A DNA stretch of 64,000 nucleotides from Cyanobacteria bacterium UBA7753 (GCA_002481545.1 DLEF01000056.1:1-64000); one strand, 5' to 3'; positions 1 through 9,075 are shown, numbered from the stretch's first letter. Numbers and translations are program-made. Notes: generated from the letters alone by a model not told the origin.

Positions 1-33
1 TCCACCGATAAATTATCGTTTAGCGAAAAATAA
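1..33 (+). CDS. 3' end of an upstream gene (partial)
   Basis: The first ten codons are open in frame 1 and end with TAA at 31-33, ten bases before the hsdR start codon. In type I restriction loci hsdM and hsdS commonly precede hsdR, so this may be the tail of hsdS or hsdM. Ten residues are too few to identify it. The tight spacing suggests one operon with hsdR. Confidence 0.4.
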   Translation, partial: STDKLSFSEK

Positions 34-43
34 GGAATGAAAA

Positions 44-3000
44 ATGCAAGGACTATACACAGAAGAAAGTTATGAAAATTCAGTAATAGAACTGTTCCAA
101 AATATGGGTTATCAGCATATCTATGGGCCGGATATCGAAACTCGTGATTTTTATAGTCCTTTGTATGAAGATGTGCTTGTGGATTATATCCACAGATTAA
201 ATAAAAATGCTCCTGAAGATGCAATTCAAGATGCTTTATACAAAATTAAAAACATAGATAATAACGAGTTATTGCAACAGAATATGGTTTTTATGGATTA
301 TTTGCAGAACGGTATTCAGGCTCGTTATATGGAAAATGGAGAGCAACGTTCAACAATTATTTATCTTGCAGATTTTGAAAATACCGATAATAACTCTTTT
401 ATCGTTGCTAACCAATGGACGTATATAGAAAATTCCGAAAAAAGACCTGATGTGCTGATTTTCTTAAACGGTATGCCAGTTGTATTATTTGAACTCAAAT
501 CTCCGTCAAGAGAAGAAACCGATTCATCAGAAGCATATTTGCAAATAAGAAACTATATGCACGAAATCCCGACAATGTTTGCGTATAACCAAATTTGTGT
601 AATGTCTGACCTTTTGACTTCAAAAGCCGGAACGATAACTTCTGGCGAAGACAGATACATGGAGTGGAAAACAAAAGACGGCAACTATGAAAATACACAA
701 TATGCTCAATTTGACACATTTATAGAGGGAATGTTCCAAAAAGACAGACTGCTTGATATTATAAAAAACTTTATTTGTTTTAATAAAAGCGAAGATAATA
801 CTTTCAAAATTTTAGCCGCCTATCACCAATATTTTGCGGTTAAAAAAGCAATAGAATCAACAAAACACGCAACAAAAACGGACGGAAAAGGCGGAGTCTT
901 TTGGCATACGCAAGGTAGCGGAAAATCTTTGTCAATGGTATTTTATGCTCACCTTTTGCAACAAGAATTAAACAGCCCCACAATTGTTGTTATGACTGAC
1001 CGTAACGATTTAGATAATCAATTATACGGACAATTTTCAAGATGTAAGGACTTTTTAAGACAAGTACCCGTTCAAGCTACTTGCAGAAAACTAAGTGATA
1101 ATCCCTCATCAAGTGATGTAGGCTTGAAAGATTGGCTAGACGGCAGAGAGGCAAACGGTATTATTTTTACAACAATGCAAAAGTTTGAAGAATCCGATGA
1201 ACCACTTTCAGAGCGAAGAAATATTATTGTTATGGCAGATGAGGCGCATAGAGGACAATATGGATTAAGCGAGAAAGTCGATGCTAAAACAGGTAAAATA
1301 AAAATAGGGGCGGCAAGAGTTATAAGAGATTGCCTGCCGAACGCAACATTTATCGGTTTTACTGGAACTCCAATTTCAATGAAAGACAGAAACACGCGTG
1401 AAGTTTTCGGTGATTATATTGATGTTTATGATATGACACAAGCAGTTGAAGATGGTGCTACACGACCTGTTTATTATGAAAGCCGAGTTATAAAACTGCA
1501 TCTTGACCCTGCTACATTAGCATTAATTGACAAAGAATATGATATTATGGCAAATAATGCTGATCCCGAAGTTATAGAAAAAAGCAAACATGATCTCGGC
1601 AAAATGGAAACCATACTCGGAGATGATAAAACTATCAATTCTTTGGTGACTGATATATTAGACCATTACGAAAATAACAGGGAACATTTGCTAACAGGGA
1701 AAGCGATGATTGTTGCATATTCAAGAGAAATTGCCCTAAAAATATACAATAAAATATTAGAACTTCGCCCGAATTGGGGCGAAAAAGTTGCGGTTGTAAT
1801 GACGGAGAGCAACAAAGATCCCGAGGACTGGCGAAAAATTATCGGTAACAAACATCATAGGGATGAATTAGCAAAAGAATTTAAAGATAATAAATCTCCT
1901 TTAAAAATCGCAATAGTAGTCGATATGTGGCTAACAGGATTTGATGTTCCGTCACTTGCAACAATGTATATTTATAAACCAATGTCAGGATATAATCTTA
2001 TGCAGGCTATTGCAAGAGTCAACCGAGTTTTCAAAGATAAAGAGGGCGGTTTGATTGTCGATTATGTCGGGATTGCAACGGCTTTAAAACAAGCAATGAA
2101 CGATTATACAAAAAGAGATAAGAGTAATTACGGTGATACTGATATTGCAAAACTTGCATATCCGAAATTCTTAGAAAAACTTTCCGTTTGTCGTGATTTG
2201 TTCCACGGATATGATTATTCTAAATTTATGACAGGCACAAATCTTGAGCGTTCAAAAACAATAAGCGGAGCTTTGAACTTTATTATTGCACCTAAAAAAG
2301 ATAAGAATAAGGAGTTATTCTTAAAAGAGGGAATGTTATTACACCAAGCATTGCAGTTATGCTCATCTATCGTTCAAAAAGAAGATAGAATAGAGGCGGC
2401 ATTCTTTGAAGCCGTAAGAGTTTTAGTAACGAGATTAACAAATACTGGTGTCGGCAAGAAAATATCTTTAACAGAAATGAATGCAAGAATTAATGAGTTA
2501 TTAAAACAAAGTATAAAAAGCGACGGCGTTATTAATTTATTCTCTGATGTTAAAGAAGAATTTTCATTATTTGATCCAAAATTTTTAGAAGAAATATCTA
2601 AAATGAAAGAGAAAAATTTAGCCGTTGAAATATTGAAAAAATTACTTGCAGAGCAAGTTTCTGTATATAAAAGAACTAACGTTGTTAAGTCTGCCAAGTT
2701 TAGTGAATTGATACAGGCGGCAATGAATAAATATATAAACGGATTGATTACAAATGCAGAAGTTATAGATGAATTATTGAAAATCGCAAAACAAATTTCT
2801 GACGCACAACAATCCGGTGACAACATGGGATTAACGCAGGAAGAAACAGCATTTTATGATGCATTAACAAAACCTCAAGCAGTTAAAGATTTTTATAAAA
2901 ATGATGAATTGATTGCAATGACCAAAGAATTGACAGAAACACTTAGAAAAAACAAGACGGTCGATTGGCAAAACAAACAGTTTGCAAGAGCAAAAATGAT

Positions 3001-3118
3001 GATGATGATTAAAAGATTGCTAAAACGATATCATTACCCGCCGGAAGGAGAAGAGGATGCACTGCAAACAGTAATGACTCAATGCGAATTATGGACTGAT
3101 AATGTAATGGAAGTATAA
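44..3118 (+). CDS. hsdR: Type I restriction enzyme, R (HsdR) subunit
   Basis: This 1024-residue protein is the motor and nuclease subunit of a type I restriction-modification complex, which cuts unmodified foreign DNA far from its recognition site. The N-terminal nuclease domain has P135-D136 and E150-x-K152 of the PD-(D/E)xK fold. The SF2 translocase follows: Walker A around T289-QGSGK294-S, the DEAH box at D399-H402, and TGTP at 440-443. Length is normal for HsdR and the frame is intact. The start is supported by AAGGA seven bases before ATG. No hsdM or hsdS lies downstream, so they must be upstream of the window or absent. The gene is clearly AT-rich, unlike the following minus-strand gene. 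Confidence 0.95.
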   Translation: MQGLYTEESYENSVIELFQNMGYQHIYGPDIETRDFYSPLYEDVLVDYIHRLNKNAPEDAIQDALYKIKNIDNNELLQQNMVFMDYLQNGIQARYMENGEQRSTIIYLADFENTDNNSFIVANQWTYIENSEKRPDVLIFLNGMPVVLFELKSPSREETDSSEAYLQIRNYMHEIPTMFAYNQICVMSDLLTSKAGTITSGEDRYMEWKTKDGNYENTQYAQFDTFIEGMFQKDRLLDIIKNFICFNKSEDNTFKILAAYHQYFAVKKAIESTKHATKTDGKGGVFWHTQGSGKSLSMVFYAHLLQQELNSPTIVVMTDRNDLDNQLYGQFSRCKDFLRQVPVQATCRKLSDNPSSSDVGLKDWLDGREANGIIFTTMQKFEESDEPLSERRNIIVMADEAHRGQYGLSEKVDAKTGKIKIGAARVIRDCLPNATFIGFTGTPISMKDRNTREVFGDYIDVYDMTQAVEDGATRPVYYESRVIKLHLDPATLALIDKEYDIMANNADPEVIEKSKHDLGKMETILGDDKTINSLVTDILDHYENNREHLLTGKAMIVAYSREIALKIYNKILELRPNWGEKVAVVMTESNKDPEDWRKIIGNKHHRDELAKEFKDNKSPLKIAIVVDMWLTGFDVPSLATMYIYKPMSGYNLMQAIARVNRVFKDKEGGLIVDYVGIATALKQAMNDYTKRDKSNYGDTDIAKLAYPKFLEKLSVCRDLFHGYDYSKFMTGTNLERSKTISGALNFIIAPKKDKNKELFLKEGMLLHQALQLCSSIVQKEDRIEAAFFEAVRVLVTRLTNTGVGKKISLTEMNARINELLKQSIKSDGVINLFSDVKEEFSLFDPKFLEEISKMKEKNLAVEILKKLLAEQVSVYKRTNVVKSAKFSELIQAAMNKYINGLITNAEVIDELLKIAKQISDAQQSGDNMGLTQEETAFYDALTKPQAVKDFYKNDELIAMTKELTETLRKNKTVDWQNKQFARAKMMMMIKRLLKRYHYPPEGEEDALQTVMTQCELWTDNVMEV

Positions 3119-3133
3119 TAATTCTAATTTTAT

Positions 3134-4075
3134 CTACCCGACATATTCGGCTTTGACGATGTTGGTTTCGGGGTTGAAGTCGGTGATTTTGAATTTAGAG
3201 TTGGCGTTTAAAAGGAGTTCTTTTTCATGCCAGTGCGAGATATCGATATTGAACAATTTCTCAATGTCTACATACTCGGCACCCTCGGGCAGAGTGATTT
3301 CCATAATCGGGTTATCTTTGCCCGCAAAGCGTTTTGCAACATCCAAATCCGTGGTCGTCGAACAATAAGATTTTTCGGTGAACGTCTCGCCCGCAGTTTT
3401 CAATTTCTGCGCCTCATCCGCGCTCAACCCCGACTGAACGGCGCGATAAACCGTTCTCGTTTTCGGATTCTTTGTCAATTTCGCATCATCCGCGAACAAC
3501 TTTTGTAAATCACCTATCACCTTGATTGTCTCATCTCTGAAATCGCCCCTAAACTTATCCCTGCCAAATCTCAGTTTTTGGTGGATTGCCTCGGGGTTGT
3601 ATTTGTAATAATGCAATGCCTGTATGTCCTCTTTTGAGTATTCCTGCACAGTTCCGCCAACGACATCATACAGCTTGGTCGTGCCCGCTTTGTTATCGTA
3701 CAACAGGGCATATGTCATCTGTCCGCCGTCGTCAAAATAACAACTCGCGAACTTGTCTTCCTTATACAAGCCCTTGAACCCCGGAATTTCCGCTCCCATT
3801 CGCATTCTTACGACGTTCTCGCTTGCGTTGAAATGTGAAAGCCCGATATGTTCGTCAGGTGCCAGCAATTTTTCGAAAAACTCCTCCGACGCCTCCTTCG
3901 GAGCCTTCGTTTTCTTCGTCATATTTATGGCAGCCTTTGCATAACTCGATACCCCGTCGGCAGATGATGCCATCCCTTTGGCTCCCTTAGCCAAAGCTTT
4001 CGGCACCTCCGTAACCGCGGGTTCGTGTCTCGCGACGGTTTTAATTGTATTTATACCTATTTGACCAACATTCAT
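3134..4075 (-). CDS. Putative mono-ADP-ribosyltransferase toxin (R-S-E class)
   Basis: The 313-residue protein has a C-terminal half matching the R-S-E class of mono-ADP-ribosyltransferases, which transfer ADP-ribose from NAD to a protein target. The class signature is present in order: R211 in YRAV, the S-T-T motif at 239-241 preceded by the aromatic residue Y237, and the catalytic E284-x-E286. The N-terminal 130 residues are Lys/Ala-rich and unassigned. No signal peptide is visible. It converges with hsdR, with 15 bases between them. There is no clear Shine-Dalgarno; a TTTATA element at 4083-4088 (minus strand) sits seven bases before ATG, so the mRNA may be leaderless. The gene looks more GC-rich than hsdR, hinting at separate origin. 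Activity and target are inference. Confidence 0.72.
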   Translation of the reverse strand: MNVGQIGINTIKTVARHEPAVTEVPKALAKGAKGMASSADGVSSYAKAAINMTKKTKAPKEASEEFFEKLLAPDEHIGLSHFNASENVVRMRMGAEIPGFKGLYKEDKFASCYFDDGGQMTYALLYDNKAGTTKLYDVVGGTVQEYSKEDIQALHYYKYNPEAIHQKLRFGRDKFRGDFRDETIKVIGDLQKLFADDAKLTKNPKTRTVYRAVQSGLSADEAQKLKTAGETFTEKSYCSTTTDLDVAKRFAGKDNPIMEITLPEGAEYVDIEKLFNIDISHWHEKELLLNANSKFKITDFNPETNIVKAEYVG

Positions 4076-4137
4076 ACATTTATATAAAGTGTTTTTGGTC
4101 GGATTAATTGCCTGTTATGCGATGGGTTTGCGGGAAA

Positions 4138-4470
4138 TGTTACAATGGGGTAAGGATACTAAGGCAGTAAGGCAATGGGGCACTAAGAGGTTCGTTGCGA
4201 TTGGTATATAAATAAAAAAAGATTCTTCGCACTTGCTTGGGCACATGTGCTCAGAATGACAGTTACGCAATGGCGTTTGGTTTTATTCCGCTACAATGGT
4301 GAAGAGTAAATGTAATTTTGTTGCTCCCCACCTGTGCTTGTACGGCTCGTTACCTCGCCTACAATCACTATCCTCCCCAACTTGGGGAGGATGGATTTTT
4401 AGTGCCTTCATCATATTTACCCCTGCCCTACTGCCTTAGTATTCTTTTTTACATTTACCCCTGTTACATT
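4138..4470. repeat. Mosaic repeat element with inverted ends
   Basis: This gene-free stretch is bounded by related modules in opposite orientation: a TACTAAGGCAGTAAGGC module near 4157 and its inverted form (TGCCTTAGTA) near 4431-4442, with CCCCTGTTACA at the right end resembling TGTTACAATGGGG at the left. Inside are a hairpin (CATCCTCCCC/GGGGAGGATGG type) near 4372-4393 and a TGTACGGCTC...TCGCCTACAA module near 4337-4366 whose inverted form recurs near 12095-12122. It looks like a non-autonomous, MITE-like mosaic. No ORF with a convincing start is inside. Confidence 0.55.
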
Positions 4471-4552
4471 TTGCAATAAAATCTCAAATACTAGCAAAAA
4501 ATTTTATTATGAGCCTTAAAACATGTGTATAAACAAAGAAAGGTTAATCGCC

Positions 4553-4891
4553 ATGTCTATATCAATCAACCCTATACATTGGTCAAACGGAACTAAGAAG
4601 AATGTTTCCACCGTCGGTATTATCGCAGGTGCGGCGGCAGGTGCCAAGGCAATCCATACCGCAACTTTCAACAAAAGTTATGCGTGGAACACATCCATAA
4701 ACAAAGGTTTAAAACAATTCGCAAACTCTGCCAAAGAGTTTCCGGGGGCTAAATATGTAAAAGACATTGCAGGAAAAATCGCCAAAACCTCCGGACGTCA
4801 AAAACTTTTGGCAGCGGTAGGCGTTGCGGCATTCGGCACAATCCTTGCCGTTCGCGACCATTTCTCAAAGAAACAGGGCAGAGAAGACTAA
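4553..4891 (+). CDS. Hypothetical small protein with glycine/alanine-rich hydrophobic segments
   Basis: I do not recognise this 112-residue protein. I chose ATG at 4553 over the upstream ATG at 4523 because AAAGG lies about nine bases before it. Two hydrophobic Gly/Ala-rich stretches are visible, one near residues 20-30 (GIIAGAAAGA) and one near 88-100 (LLAAVGVAAFG); both could insert in or associate with membranes. The rest is Lys-rich and basic. It lies 29 bases upstream of the next small gene and probably shares its mRNA. Base composition resembles the ADP-ribosyltransferase gene rather than hsdR. Function unknown. Confidence 0.7.
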   Translation: MSISINPIHWSNGTKKNVSTVGIIAGAAAGAKAIHTATFNKSYAWNTSINKGLKQFANSAKEFPGAKYVKDIAGKIAKTSGRQKLLAAVGVAAFGTILAVRDHFSKKQGRED

Positions 4892-4920
4892 GCGGATATT
4901 ATAAATATTAGGAGAAAATT

Positions 4921-5424
4921 ATGTCAGTAACATTCACGGGTATAAATAATTTAAAAACGACAGCATCACAATTCAATCAATACGGGGCCTACAAAACACC
5001 CGACGGCGATATCGACCAAGGTATGAAAAACGTTACCTATGTAGATATTTCATATGATGTTAACGACGACAAGTCAGGTGCCGACCACGACAAGTATATT
5101 GAAGCTTTGAGCGAGTCTAACAAATTCGAGCTCCTCAACCACAGCAACCCGAACAACGTAAGACTCCAAATGAAACTTGATGAAATCAATTCCGATACGG
5201 CAGGCAAATTCTATAACGTAAGTTTCAAACTCAACAATCACCCTATCGCAATGAATAACGACAAGGATTTGAAACTATTCCAATATCTTGCCGATATGAC
5301 ACGAGACAGATTGAAAAAATCCGACGAGGCTCAACCGTTCGACAAACAAATGCTCCGCATGGCAAACAAAGGGATTACCCATGAAGCTATGGATTACTTC
5401 GATTGTAACCCCGAAAACGAATAA
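4921..5424 (+). CDS. Hypothetical protein with N-terminal F-x-G motif
   Basis: This 167-residue protein is not recognised. It begins MSVTFTGINN, carrying the F-x-G motif that recurs near the start of several other unknown proteins in this window. The remainder is polar and Asp/Asn-rich with no signal peptide, transmembrane helix or catalytic signature that I can see. TTAGGAGAAAATT gives a strong ribosome binding site eight bases before ATG. It probably forms a two-gene unit with the preceding small gene. Confidence 0.7.
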   Translation: MSVTFTGINNLKTTASQFNQYGAYKTPDGDIDQGMKNVTYVDISYDVNDDKSGADHDKYIEALSESNKFELLNHSNPNNVRLQMKLDEINSDTAGKFYNVSFKLNNHPIAMNNDKDLKLFQYLADMTRDRLKKSDEAQPFDKQMLRMANKGITHEAMDYFDCNPENE

Positions 5425-5460
5425 AGCCGAACTGTTTTAAAACGAGCACGCATTTTAATC

Positions 5461-5538
5461 TCTGTCCTGAAGCTGTTTCAGGAGAGTTTTAGCAGTTTTT
5501 TAGATTCTGAAACAAGTTCAGGATGACAGCGCATTATT
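5461..5538. repeat. Dispersed palindromic repeat (TCTGAAACAAGTTCAG family)
   Basis: Two tandem stem-loop units, CCTGAAGCTGTTTCAGG and TTCTGAAACAAGTTCAGGA, lie in the gap after the preceding gene. The same core recurs at 8935-9030 and 14368-14393, always intergenic. It is a REP-like family; no role is evident. Confidence 0.65.
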
Positions 5539-5657
5539 TTTGAATCAATACCATGACAATGGTTATTTCAGAATGACCAATCTTGTTATATATTGATACT
5601 CAATCTTAAAAACGTAACAAATAAAAATCTTGTTATAACTGCGTTTTACTTATTCTG

Positions 5658-5675
5658 TTAACAAATTGTTACAAC
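5658..5675 (+). promoter_or_regulatory. HLR1-like operator (14/16 match)
   Basis: Two half-sites, TTAACAAA and GTTACAAC, are spaced by two bases. They match the cyanobacterial HLR1 consensus KTTACAWW-NN-KTTACAWW at 14 of 16 positions. A TACTTTATATA element that could serve as -10 follows at 5711-5721. The same TACTTTATATA string follows the exact HLR1 match at 11725 with almost the same spacing. Likely regulates the gene at 5772. Confidence 0.4.
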
Positions 5676-5771
5676 ATGAAAACAAAAAAGGCAATTTTTT
5701 ATCATTTATATACTTTATATATACACAGGATATAAATTAGAATAGAATAAGATAACAGGAGATTTTTAAAT

Positions 5772-6446
5772 ATGGGTATCAATTTTAATGACTTATTGAG
5801 AAACTTAGGCAATGTTTCTGCAAAAATAACAAATGACGGAGCTCATGACAACACTAAAATTGACTCAAAAGCAGAACTCAACTCATACGTTTCAGGTTGG
5901 GATGCTATCAAGGCAAAAGCTGATAAGCAAAACGCAGACGCAAAAGTTAACAATAAATCTGCAGAAACAGTAGATGTTGCTTCTTTGGAAAGTGATATGA
6001 AATCCGAATTGGCAAGCTTGATGGGTGCTGAATTTAAATCACAAGCTAAAGTAGAAACAAAGACAAATAATGACGGCAAAGCTGTATTTGCTAATGACGA
6101 AAACGTACTTGAAGAAATGATGTCAGTTTTGGCAAAAGAAACTGACGGCGTTGATTTGAAGGCATTAAGAGAATACAACAAGAAGGGTATCGGATTTGCT
6201 GAAGATATCGATGCTCCTGAAGTTCTTGCAGCTGCAGGATTTGAACCTGAAATGGTTAATGTTTTACTTGATGAAATGCCTGGCGCTTTGGTTCATATCA
6301 AACATTCAATTCAAAATAACACTCCAAAAAGATTTGAACAAATGTATTTAAATGCTCAAGATTTAGCACAAGCTTCATTCTCTAATCCTTGGGAAGCAGC
6401 TTACGTAATGAGTAAAGACAACGAATTTGAACCTGCATTTGCATAA
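5772..6446 (+). CDS. Hypothetical acidic protein
   Basis: I do not recognise this 224-residue protein. It is soluble-looking, acidic, largely helical by composition, Ala/Asn/Lys-rich in residues 30-110, with no signal peptide or membrane helix. An AACAGGAG ribosome binding site sits about seven bases before ATG and a strong terminator follows at 6491-6520, so it is a single-gene unit. Codon use is like that of abundant genes nearby (GCT, GAA, AAA). The HLR1-like box upstream suggests regulated, possibly strong expression. Confidence 0.75.
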   Translation: MGINFNDLLRNLGNVSAKITNDGAHDNTKIDSKAELNSYVSGWDAIKAKADKQNADAKVNNKSAETVDVASLESDMKSELASLMGAEFKSQAKVETKTNNDGKAVFANDENVLEEMMSVLAKETDGVDLKALREYNKKGIGFAEDIDAPEVLAAAGFEPEMVNVLLDEMPGALVHIKHSIQNNTPKRFEQMYLNAQDLAQASFSNPWEAAYVMSKDNEFEPAFA

Positions 6447-6490
6447 GATGTTTATAATAGCGGTAGCGAAAAAAAGTTGTACAGAACAAA

Positions 6491-6520
6491 AACGAACTCT
6501 TAAACAAGGGTTCGTTTTTT
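6491..6520 (+). terminator. Intrinsic terminator
   Basis: A nine-base stem AACGAACTC / GGGTTCGTT (one G-U pair) with an eight-base loop is followed by a T run. It ends the single-gene unit at 5772-6446. Confidence 0.85.
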
Positions 6521-6560
6521 GTTTAATAAAACATTCTTATGTTAGTAGTATAATAAAAGA

Positions 6561-6582
6561 GTAGAGTGCGATGTTTCGCACC
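6561..6582. repeat. Dispersed palindrome (GTAGGGTGCG...CGCACC family)
   Basis: GTAGAGTGCG and CGCACC form an imperfect palindrome just upstream of adk. Relatives are at 14313-14334, 17870-17893 and around the RAYT gene at 28040, so this is part of a REP-like set. Confidence 0.6.
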
Positions 6583-6652
6583 GAAACTCAAAATCGCAGG
6601 GCAAAAATATTCAGCCCAAAACCAAAGTTTAACAAAACAAAGAAGGTAAACC

Positions 6653-7309
6653 ATGAAAAAAGAGCTTATATTTTTAGGACCTCCGGCATGCGGGAAAGGT
6701 ACACAAACAAACAAGTTAGCGGAATATTTCGGATTTCCGCACATTGATACTGGCTCTCTTTTGAGAGCTGAAATTGCCGCAGATACCGAAAACGGCAGAA
6801 TAGCTAAGAAATTCATTGACAAAGGTCAGCTTGTACCTGTCAAACTCGTCGGAGATATTATCAAGAACAGACTAAAACAGGACGACTGCAAGGATGGGTT
6901 CATATTAGACGGATTTCCTCGCAGTATGGAACAGGCACTTATGCTTGAAGATATAAGAAAAGAAATCGATAAGGATAACGAGGTCGATTTCAGAGCTACT
7001 TATTTTGATATTGAAATGGAAAAATTGATATCAAGAATTATCAACAGACGTTCATGCTCAAAGTGCGGGGCTATTTATAACCTCAAAACAAAAGCTCCGA
7101 AGGTCGAGGGCAAATGTGACGTTTGTGGGGTTGATTTAGTTCAAAGAAAAGACGATAATGAAGAAGTAGCAAGAGCGCGTTTTGATACTTATTTAAAGGA
7201 AACGGCTCCGTTGGTAGATTATTACAAGAACAAAAACGAACTCTCCACTATTGATGCGGAAGGCACGATAGATGAAGTTTGGGAAAGATTATTGAAGGTT
7301 GTAGAATAA
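6653..7309 (+). CDS. adk: Adenylate kinase (zinc-binding LID type)
   Basis: Adenylate kinase converts ATP + AMP to 2 ADP in the cytoplasm. The P-loop GPPACGKGT lies at residues 9-17, the AMP-binding DTGSLLR follows, and DGFPRSMEQA is conserved. The LID carries four cysteines (CSKCG and CDVCG pairs), the zinc-binding form typical of Gram-positives and many other phyla. At 218 residues the length is normal. AGAAGG lies seven bases before ATG. The TAA stop overlaps the ATG of map (TAATG), giving translational coupling. Confidence 0.96.
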   Translation: MKKELIFLGPPACGKGTQTNKLAEYFGFPHIDTGSLLRAEIAADTENGRIAKKFIDKGQLVPVKLVGDIIKNRLKQDDCKDGFILDGFPRSMEQALMLEDIRKEIDKDNEVDFRATYFDIEMEKLISRIINRRSCSKCGAIYNLKTKAPKVEGKCDVCGVDLVQRKDDNEEVARARFDTYLKETAPLVDYYKNKNELSTIDAEGTIDEVWERLLKVVE

Positions 7310-8064
7310 TGGGAATAAACAGAAAATCAAGAGATGAAATAAAAAGACAAAGATACGCAGGGCACATTGTAGCATTGGTTCACAAGAAAATGAAAGAAGT
7401 TGTTGAACCGGGGATAAGCACAAAGGAACTTGATAACATTGCTATGAAAGTTATCCACGAAAACAAAGCTATCCCGACATTTTTAGGTTATAACGGATTT
7501 CCTGCAAGTATTTGCACATCAATAAACGAAAAAGTCGTACACGGGATTCCGTCGGAAGATGAAATCTTAAAGGAAGGCGATATTATCGCGATTGATGTAG
7601 GTGCAACTTATGGCGGTATGGTCGGCGACAGCGCTTGGTCTTATGCCGTAGGTAAAATCTCGGAAGAAAAACAAAAATTGATGAAAGCAACGGAAGAAGC
7701 TTTATATGCAGGTATCGACAAAATGCGTCCAGGCAATGTCCTTGATGATATTTCAGGTGCCGTAGAAGATGTAGCTAAAAAATACGGAATGGGCATTGTA
7801 AGACAATACGGCGGACACGGTGTCGGTCACGTTATGCATGAAGCTCCGTTCCTGTACAATTACAGAGTAGGCGACCAAACAAAGATTAAATCAAATTACG
7901 TAATCGCGATTGAGCCTATGTTGAACCTCGGAACGGATGAAGTCTACGTTCTGCCTGATAATTGGGGCGTTGTAACGAAAGACCACAAAGCTTCCGCTCA
8001 CTTTGAACATACAGTTCTTGCAACTGATGAAGAGCCGATTTTGATAACGACTTTAATGGAGTAA
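7309..8064 (+). CDS. map: Methionine aminopeptidase, type I
   Basis: Removes the initiator methionine from nascent proteins. The 251-residue form starting at the ATG overlapping the adk stop is preferred over an in-frame upstream ATG at 7279 inside adk. All five metal ligands are visible: two Asp in AIDVGATYGGMVGDSAW, His in GGHGVGHVMHEAP, Glu in IAIEPML, and Glu in HFEHTVL. The adk-map order is a common bacterial linkage, usually inside the ribosomal protein operon, but here it is detached from ribosomal genes and followed by aroE. Confidence 0.96.
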   Translation: MGINRKSRDEIKRQRYAGHIVALVHKKMKEVVEPGISTKELDNIAMKVIHENKAIPTFLGYNGFPASICTSINEKVVHGIPSEDEILKEGDIIAIDVGATYGGMVGDSAWSYAVGKISEEKQKLMKATEEALYAGIDKMRPGNVLDDISGAVEDVAKKYGMGIVRQYGGHGVGHVMHEAPFLYNYRVGDQTKIKSNYVIAIEPMLNLGTDEVYVLPDNWGVVTKDHKASAHFEHTVLATDEEPILITTLME

Positions 8065-8071
8065 TTGCAAT

Positions 8072-8923
8072 ATGATGTACAAACTCGGAATAATCGGGAA
8101 CCCTCTCGGACACTCTATTTCCCCTATCATACAAAAAGCGGGATTTAAAAGTATCGGGCTTGATGTGCAGTATGACCTGCTCGAGACCACGGGAGAAGAT
8201 TTGATTGAGAGAATTAAATTCCTCAAAAACAACGGTTATGACGGGTTTAACGTCACTATTCCGTTAAAAATTCCTATCCTGTTTTTTGTAGATAAATTCG
8301 ACGATTATGTCGATATTGCAGGATGTACAAACACGGTCAAAATAACAGGCGAAAATCGTATGCTTGAGGCTTATAATACGGATATTTACGGATTTAAAAC
8401 AGCGATTCCCGAAGATGTTGACCTCAAAGACAAGCATGCCTGCATTCTAGGCACGGGCGGAGCCTCAAGAGCGGCTACGGTCGGTCTTATCGAAAAGGGC
8501 ATAAGTTCGATTGATTTCTTCTCAAGAAACATCATTAACGCCGAAGAAGGGGTTAATTATTTAAGGAAGAAATTCCCGAAGGTTACATTTGGACTGAAAC
8601 AAATCCAGTATATCGGGGAACTCCCTAATACGGCTATCGTTGTGAATGCAACACCTGTCGGGATGTTAGGGTTTGCCGCAGATGAAAAACCTTTGAGTGA
8701 CGAAGTAATAGAAACGTTAGACAAGAAAACAGTTGTATACGATATTGTTTATAACCCGTTGAACACGGTACTTTTGAAATCCGCACAAAAAGCGGGATTA
8801 AGAACCGTCTCAGGGTTAGATATGTTGCTTTATCAGGCACAGAGAGCAATCCAGATTTGGACAGGCAAAACTCCGGACGTCAGAGATATGAAAATAGCCG
8901 CGCTTGAAAGCGTTGTAAAATAA
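8072..8923 (+). CDS. aroE: Shikimate dehydrogenase
   Basis: AroE reduces 3-dehydroshikimate to shikimate with NADPH in aromatic amino-acid biosynthesis. Visible hallmarks are the substrate motif GNPLGHSISPIIQ near the N-terminus, NVTIPLK with the catalytic lysine, NTDIYGF, the nucleotide loop LGTGGASRA and NATPVGM. The 283-residue length is typical. It starts seven bases after map (tandem ATG codons, the first at 8072) and is probably cotranscribed with adk-map. Confidence 0.95.
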   Translation: MMYKLGIIGNPLGHSISPIIQKAGFKSIGLDVQYDLLETTGEDLIERIKFLKNNGYDGFNVTIPLKIPILFFVDKFDDYVDIAGCTNTVKITGENRMLEAYNTDIYGFKTAIPEDVDLKDKHACILGTGGASRAATVGLIEKGISSIDFFSRNIINAEEGVNYLRKKFPKVTFGLKQIQYIGELPNTAIVVNATPVGMLGFAADEKPLSDEVIETLDKKTVVYDIVYNPLNTVLLKSAQKAGLRTVSGLDMLLYQAQRAIQIWTGKTPDVRDMKIAALESVVK

Positions 8924-8934
8924 AACATTTCTGT

Positions 8935-9030
8935 CATGCTGAATTTATTTCAGCATCTTGAAATTTTTGTATTAGATCCTGAAACGATCCTGAAACAAGT
9001 TCAGGACAGTGATTAATTCAGGATGACAAC
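8935..9030. repeat. Dispersed palindromic repeat (TCCTGAAAC...TTCAGGA family)
   Basis: Several nested copies of the TCCTGAAAC / GTTCAGGA palindrome and a closing AATTCAGGATGACA fill the gap between the convergent aroE and pdxA-like genes. It may serve as a bidirectional end structure. Related to copies near 5461 and 14368. Confidence 0.65.
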
Positions 9031-9075
9031 ACACTCAAATATACTGTAACTTTGCCTTATTTTTGCTCTAAACCC

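Noticed and set aside
4446..4470. TTTACATT and GTTACATT as an HLR1 box
   Set aside because: The two half-sites start 15 bases apart instead of 10, and they belong to a dispersed repeat.
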